Virus record (IMG/VR): IMGVR_UViG_3300036770_004625
Span: 1 to 59,703 of that record
DNA length: 59,703 nucleotides
Direction: 5' to 3' (one strand)
Source of the DNA: a virus
Position 1 is the stretch's first letter. Every line of letters begins with the position of its first letter. The notes below the pieces were generated by a model. It did not search any database. It saw only the letters and a program-made list of their open reading frames with translations, and was not told the origin of the DNA. The translations under genes were made by a program, and so were the position numbers. Positions 55,830 through 59,703 of this stretch are shown here, in pieces.

Positions 55830-56351
55830 ATGGATCCAATTACCCTGCTTGCTACGGCAAGTGCGATATGGAGCGGGCTAAAGAAGGCCAGTGAGTTTGC
55901 ACAAGAAGCCGAGGGCATCTGGGGTCAGTTGTCCAAGTACTGCGGAGTTGCCGATCAGTTAGAGCAGGTCATCCAGAAGGAAAAGAACAAGCCCAAAAAG
56001 GCCAAGATTTTCCAGAAACTGGACTTCTCCAACGACACCCAAGAGGCGTTTAACGTCTTTGAGGCAGAGCATAAGTTGATGCAGATGGAGAAGGACATTC
56101 GCCACGAGTTTTTGTATGGTGCCTTTGCCAATCTAGAGGGCGGTTATGGGTCGATGGATGGCTACCGCAAGTTCTGTGAGATGCGCCGCAAGATCAGGGC
56201 CGACCGGATCAAGGCCAAGCAGGATCAAGAAGCCGCTGAGAAAGCCTTCTGGGACAACCTGATTCTGTGGATTGGCGGAGCAACCATCGTGGGTATCGGC
56301 GGAATGGTCGTCTGGGCTGCTGTCATGGCAATCATTAACAGGGGGGTGTGA
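55830..56351 (+). CDS. Helical protein with C-terminal membrane span, 173 aa
   Basis: Helical soluble part (residues 1-140) with Lys-rich segments, then one membrane span near the end (LILWIGGATIVGIGGMVVWAAVMAII in pieces). It lies just before the lysis genes and overlaps the next start. It could be a lysis accessory protein or a conserved tail component; I recognise similar proteins beside fibre genes in marine phages. Orientation of the span cannot be fixed. Confidence 0.6.
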   Translation: MDPITLLATASAIWSGLKKASEFAQEAEGIWGQLSKYCGVADQLEQVIQKEKNKPKKAKIFQKLDFSNDTQEAFNVFEAEHKLMQMEKDIRHEFLYGAFANLEGGYGSMDGYRKFCEMRRKIRADRIKAKQDQEAAEKAFWDNLILWIGGATIVGIGGMVVWAAVMAIINRGV

Positions 56352-56506
56352 TGGCCTACGCCCTTTTGGTCTTCATGATTGGCTCGGAGATACGGATCGA
56401 GACCTTCTCCACGATGTACGACTGTGAGGTTCGGAAGGCTGAGATTTACAAAGAGACCGGCGACCGTGCCCGGTGCTTATGGATACAGGAGCCGCAACGT
56501 GTTTAA
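56351..56506 (+). CDS. Small Cys-containing lysis-cassette protein, 51 aa
   Basis: ATG 56351 overlaps the previous stop. The peptide starts hydrophobic (AYALLVFMIGSEIRI) and has two cysteines (YDCEVRKAEIYKE, RARCLWIQ). It could be a short exported peptide with one disulfide. It overlaps the GTG start of the next membrane protein. Confidence 0.55.
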   Translation: MAYALLVFMIGSEIRIETFSTMYDCEVRKAEIYKETGDRARCLWIQEPQRV

Positions 56507-56771
56507 AGAACTTACAACCGAAGAAATCGAAGTCCGGGTCTGGGCGCTAATTGTTTTAATTCTCTCCGGCATTCTGTTGTTTTCTGTGATTACCATCCTG
56601 CTGGCTGTGACCTTTGTGGAGCAGAACCCCGGCGAGATTGCAGAGATTGACAAGGAGTACCTCTCGATCCTCAAGGACATAATGCTCTTGTGTATTGGAG
56701 CCATCGGTGGGATTGTGGGCCGCAAGGGCGCTTACTCAGCCATTAACGCTATGAAGGAGGAGAAAGAATGA
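56499..56771 (+). CDS. Small two-span membrane protein, holin candidate, 90 aa
   Basis: GTG 56499 has CAGGAG seven bases upstream. Span one is about residues 13-36 (VWALIVLILSGILLFSVITILLA in pieces) and span two about 60-78 (IMLLCIGAIGGIVG). The C-terminus is charged. Small two-span proteins just before a GTA-type holin and an endolysin are often antiholins or second holins. Confidence 0.6.
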   Translation: MFKELTTEEIEVRVWALIVLILSGILLFSVITILLAVTFVEQNPGEIAEIDKEYLSILKDIMLLCIGAIGGIVGRKGAYSAINAMKEEKE

Positions 56772-57208
56772 TTCCGCTCGGAGCAATCCTGTCCATCGGG
56801 GAGAAAGTCCTCGATAAAGTACTACCCGATCCTGAAGCCAAGGCAAAGGCCCAAGCCAGTCTCATGGAGATGGCCCAGAAAGGTCAGTTGGCTGAACTAG
56901 AAGCAATGGGTAAAGAGATGGAGTCTGCCCGTAACAGGGAGGTTCAGATTGCCACGAGCGAGTTTGCCCCCATGCTCAATAAGATCGTCACGCCAATTCT
57001 GGCTTTGGGCACGGTTGCGCTGACCTTCATTCTCTACGGCATCATCATCTTTACCGACGTGGACGAGCAGTCCAAAGACATCCTGATCTACGTGCTCGGT
57101 GCGTTGACTTCAGCAGTCACCATGGTGCTGGGTTATTACTTCGGATCTTCTGCCGGTTCCAAGGAGAAGAGTGCCCAACTTGACGAGATTTTGGACAAGA
57201 AGAAATGA
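56768..57208 (+). CDS. GTA-type three-span holin-like protein, 146 aa
   Basis: It resembles the 3TM holin family used for gene-transfer-agent release (GTA_holin_3TM). The N-terminal 60 residues are charged and helical (EKVLDKVLPDPEAKAKAQASL); spans are about residues 73-94 (IVTPILALGTVALTFILYG) and 104-125 (ILIYVLGALTSAVTMVLGYYFG), with a charged C-terminus. The gene is directly before the endolysin and overlaps it. Confidence 0.8.
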   Translation: MIPLGAILSIGEKVLDKVLPDPEAKAKAQASLMEMAQKGQLAELEAMGKEMESARNREVQIATSEFAPMLNKIVTPILALGTVALTFILYGIIIFTDVDEQSKDILIYVLGALTSAVTMVLGYYFGSSAGSKEKSAQLDEILDKKK

Positions 57209-57669
57209 ACCTGACCAAGAACTTCACCCTTGCTGAGATGACCAAAAGCGAGACCGCACTGCGTCATGGTCTTGAGAACACCCCCGGTGAGGCAGAGATT
57301 GCTGCGATGCAACTGCTGGCTGAGAAAGTCCTCCAGCCTGTCCGTGACTACTACGGCATGGGCGTTAAAGTGAATAGTGCCTACCGGCATCCAGACGTTA
57401 ATTCTAAGGTTGGGGGAAGTCGTAACTCGGATCACACCCGAGGGCAGGCAGCAGATATTGAGATCCCCGGCGTGGCAAACGCTGACCTTGCCGCTTGGAT
57501 CAGGGACAACCTTGAATTCCGTCAATTGATTCTGGAGTTCTACACCCCCGGCGTCCCTGATTCTGGCTGGGTGCACGTCTCTTATGTGGCTGAGGACAAC
57601 AAAAAAGAGGTGCTGACGGCAACCAAGAAAGATGGTAAAACAGTGTATTTACAGGGGTTGGTGGCCTAA
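57205..57669 (+). CDS. M15-family peptidase endolysin, 154 aa
   Basis: Cuts peptide cross-links of peptidoglycan at lysis. The zinc site is visible: SDHTRGQAADIE gives His77 and Asp84 (SxHxxGxAxD motif), and GWVHVSY gives His124; Glu111 may be catalytic. No signal peptide, so it needs the holin to reach its target. Start overlaps the holin stop, stop overlaps the next start. Confidence 0.88.
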   Translation: MNLTKNFTLAEMTKSETALRHGLENTPGEAEIAAMQLLAEKVLQPVRDYYGMGVKVNSAYRHPDVNSKVGGSRNSDHTRGQAADIEIPGVANADLAAWIRDNLEFRQLILEFYTPGVPDSGWVHVSYVAEDNKKEVLTATKKDGKTVYLQGLVA

Positions 57670-57887
57670 TGAAGACCGTCATTGAAGCCAGAAAAGCCGA
57701 GTTTGGCGTTGAGCCCAAACACGAGATCGAAGTCCTTTGCGCAAATTGCAAGGACCCCGTCAGCGCCTTGGAAGAGGCCTCTGGTACATGCACGAACTGT
57801 GGTCAGCCTTGGGCCCCGCTTCAGAACGTGTCTATTTGGGTGACCACGCTCCCCGCAGCAGGAGCCAAGACCTGGGGCTCACAGTAA
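57669..57887 (+). CDS. Small zinc-ribbon protein, 72 aa
   Basis: ATG 57669 overlaps the endolysin stop. The central part has LCANCKDP and GTCTNCGQPW, two CxxC pairs about 14 residues apart, a zinc ribbon. The C-terminal 25 residues are neutral. Function unknown; similar small zinc ribbons stand beside late genes in several phages. Confidence 0.65.
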   Translation: MKTVIEARKAEFGVEPKHEIEVLCANCKDPVSALEEASGTCTNCGQPWAPLQNVSIWVTTLPAAGAKTWGSQ

Positions 57888-59703
57888 ATGGCCTATCTCC
57901 GCCTTGCCCTCAAGCCTGGAATAGACAAGCAAAATACTGAGTATGGTGCGGAAGGCGGCTGGATTGACGGCGACTACATTCGTTTTCGCTACGGGCTGCC
58001 AGAAAAACTAGGCGGCTGGACAAACTTTGGCGATGTTGAGACGTACCTCGTCGGGCAGGCTTCCAACGTCTTTACTTGGAACTCTTTGAGCGGGGCGCCC
58101 CACATGATGGTGGGGACCAACAAAAAGCTCTACGTCTATCGCGGCGGCACCTGGGGTGACGTCACCCCGATTCGCAGCACCACGGGCGCAGGCGATGTGA
58201 CCTTTGCGGCAACAGACGGCAGCACACTAATTACTGTCGCCGATACGGGCCACGGTGCAATTGCCGGGGACTTTGTCACCTTCAGCGGGGCCGCTTCTCT
58301 TGGTGGAACAATCACTGCGACGGTGCTTAACCAGGAATATGAAATTGAGTCGGTCCTGACCACCAACAGCTACACAATCCGCTCCCCGGTGGCAGCAAAC
58401 GCCTCAGACGTAGGCAACGGGGGCGCCTCTACGGTAGGCGCCTATCAAATTAGTATCGGGGCGAACGTCAGCTACTTTGACTTTGGCTGGGGAACAGGAA
58501 CCTGGGGGCTGTCCACCTGGGGCACTCCTCGTCCTAGCGGCGCTGGCGTCGAGCTCCTCCCAGGAATCTGGCAACTGGACTCTTTTGGCGAGGACGTAGT
58601 TTGCCAAGTGGTGGGGGGTGGAATTTATCTTTGGGACACCAGCGCGGGTCTTGGCGTTCGAGCAACGGCCATCGCAGGAGCGCCAACAAGGAGCAATTTT
58701 GCGCTCGTATCCACGCCGGACAGGCACCTTGTGTGCTTTGGCACGGAATCGACCATCGGTACGACAAGTTCTCAGGACCCAATGTTTGTTCGGTTCTCCA
58801 ATCAGGAGGACATCAACACGTTCACTGAGTCTGCAACGAACACGGCCGGTGGACAACGGCTCACGGACGGCAGCACGATTGTTTCGGCAATCAGGTCACG
58901 TGGTCAGATTTTGATCTTCACGGACACTTCTCTTCACGGCATGCAGTATGTCGGGCCCCCATATACCTTTGGCTTCCAGCAGCTGGGCGCCAACTGCGGG
59001 ATCATCGGGCCTCACGCGGCTGTGGACGTCAACGGACTGGCGTTTTGGATGGGCCCTGAGGCGTTCTACGTGTTTGATGGCACGGTCAAAAAGCTGCCTT
59101 GTACGGTGCAGGATTATGTCTTTAAAGACATAAATCTGGTGCAGGGTTTTAAGGCCAACGCCGGGGTCAACTCTCAGTTCAACGAGGTGACGTGGTGGTA
59201 TTGCTCGGCTGCCTCTGACTTCATTGACCGCTTTGTCACCTACAACTATCTTGAGAACACTTGGCACGTAGGCAGTATGCCTCGAACCGCTTGGTCGGAC
59301 ATTGGCACGTATGAAAGGCCAATCGGGACGGAGTTCTTGCCGAACGATACCAGCGCGACCATTGACACGATTCAGGGCCTGACAGCAGGAAGAAGCAGGG
59401 TCTACCTTCAGGAAACGGGCAGAAATGCCAACGGATCACCGATCACGGCCTACATTCAGTCCGGTTACTTTGACATTGGCGACGGCGACAGCATGGTGTT
59501 CATGAAGCGCTTCATTCCTGACTTTAAGGATCAACAGGGCAATTTGGAAGTGCAGTTGAGGTTGCGGCCATACCCGCAATCGACTGCAGTCCCGAGCTCC
59601 TTGGACCCCTACACGGTGACTCCGAGCACCCAAAAGGTAGACACGCGCGCGCGTGGGAGGCAGATTTCGCTCAAGATTGAAAGCGACGAAACGGATACGT
59701 TCT
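57888..59703 (+). CDS. Large neck/tail protein (P22 gp10-like stabilisation protein candidate), 5' part
   Basis: The ORF starts at ATG 57888 and is open to the last base; it continues at position 129 of the window and ends at TGA 177-179, giving about 621 residues. The N-terminus is RLALKPGIDKQNTEYGAEGG, WIDGDYIRFRYGLPEKLGGW, then beta-rich propeller-like repeats (LYVYRGGTWGDVT, FDFGWGTGTWG, GQILIFTDTSLHGMQYVGPP). This pattern is known from podovirus DNA stabilisation proteins such as P22 gp10. It stands after lysis genes and before the structural genes at the left end, completing the neck set. Confidence 0.75.
   Translation, partial: MAYLRLALKPGIDKQNTEYGAEGGWIDGDYIRFRYGLPEKLGGWTNFGDVETYLVGQASNVFTWNSLSGAPHMMVGTNKKLYVYRGGTWGDVTPIRSTTGAGDVTFAATDGSTLITVADTGHGAIAGDFVTFSGAASLGGTITATVLNQEYEIESVLTTNSYTIRSPVAANASDVGNGGASTVGAYQISIGANVSYFDFGWGTGTWGLSTWGTPRPSGAGVELLPGIWQLDSFGEDVVCQVVGGGIYLWDTSAGLGVRATAIAGAPTRSNFALVSTPDRHLVCFGTESTIGTTSSQDPMFVRFSNQEDINTFTESATNTAGGQRLTDGSTIVSAIRSRGQILIFTDTSLHGMQYVGPPYTFGFQQLGANCGIIGPHAAVDVNGLAFWMGPEAFYVFDGTVKKLPCTVQDYVFKDINLVQGFKANAGVNSQFNEVTWWYCSAASDFIDRFVTYNYLENTWHVGSMPRTAWSDIGTYERPIGTEFLPNDTSATIDTIQGLTAGRSRVYLQETGRNANGSPITAYIQSGYFDIGDGDSMVFMKRFIPDFKDQQGNLEVQLRLRPYPQSTAVPSSLDPYTVTPSTQKVDTRARGRQISLKIESDETDTF
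59578..59703 (+). repeat. Terminal direct repeat, right copy
   Basis: Identical to 4-129. The reading frame of the large neck/tail gene is kept across the join, which confirms the join. Unit length of the circle is 59,574 bp. Confidence 0.95.

Noticed and set aside
1-59703. Search for integrase, repressor, RNA polymerase, tRNA and transposase
   Set aside because: No reading frame carries the tyrosine or serine recombinase, T7-type RNA polymerase or transposase motifs, and no cloverleaf was seen; I cannot exclude a divergent tRNA by eye.

Overview
The window is an almost complete genome of a tailed bacteriophage, most likely a podovirus with a P22-like portal and neck. The first and last 126 bases are identical (4-129 and 59578-59703). 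One reading frame runs off the right end and finishes at the left end, so the molecule is circular, or circularly permuted, with a unit length of about 59,574 bp. No integrase, CI-like repressor, RNA polymerase, tRNA, rRNA, CRISPR array or insertion sequence was seen. The host cannot be named. Consensus sigma-70 promoters, strong Shine-Dalgarno sites, a lambda-R-type lysozyme domain, an M15 endolysin and a GTA-type holin suggest a Gram-negative, probably aquatic, bacterium.

Layout. (a) 1-10592, plus strand: the end of a neck/tail protein, two small structural proteins, then four large proteins (764, 294, 798 and 1152 aa) that look like internal virion or DNA-ejection proteins. (b) 10375-12680, minus strand, the only minus-strand genes: a PD-(D/E)XK nuclease and an SNF2-type helicase. 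The nuclease gene overlaps the end of the 1152-aa gene tail to tail by 218 bp. (c) 12693-19436, plus strand: a sigma-70 promoter, two small proteins, a possible ssDNA-binding protein, a TOTE-type archaeo-eukaryotic primase, a UvrD-like helicase and a family A DNA polymerase, closed by a strong terminator. (d) 19448-23065: a dense run of small accessory genes, including a probable ribbon-helix-helix protein on a leaderless transcript, an AT-hook/DUF6378 protein, an NrdR-like zinc ribbon and a secreted Rap1a/Tai-like protein. (e) 23066-23586: a non-coding AT-rich region with five short direct repeats, three GACGTAATT repeats and a 23-bp long-range inverted repeat. It is the best replication-origin candidate. 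(f) 23587-29230: terminase small subunit and VRR-NUC-like nuclease, then eight mostly unknown genes. Several of these sit in separate expression cassettes with their own promoter or hairpins and a shared ATACAGGAGA leader. (g) 29231-59703: three hairpins, a putative late promoter, terminase large subunit, a 1261-aa lysozyme-containing virion protein, portal, GroES homologue, scaffold-like protein, decoration-like protein, major capsid, terminator, small basic proteins, gp4-like neck proteins, a Rossmann/DUF115-like protein, repeat-rich tail proteins, a 1384-aa poly-glycine adhesin with five tandem modules, the lysis genes and the large neck/tail protein that crosses the junction.

How it fits together. 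Regions b and c supply replication (polymerase with proofreading, primase, two helicases, nucleases), probably with the AT-rich region e as origin. Regions d and f carry host-interaction and regulatory genes under several small promoters, three of which share the palindrome ACTACCSGTAGT. Region g plus a form one long packaging, morphogenesis, adhesion and lysis block, with few internal terminators.
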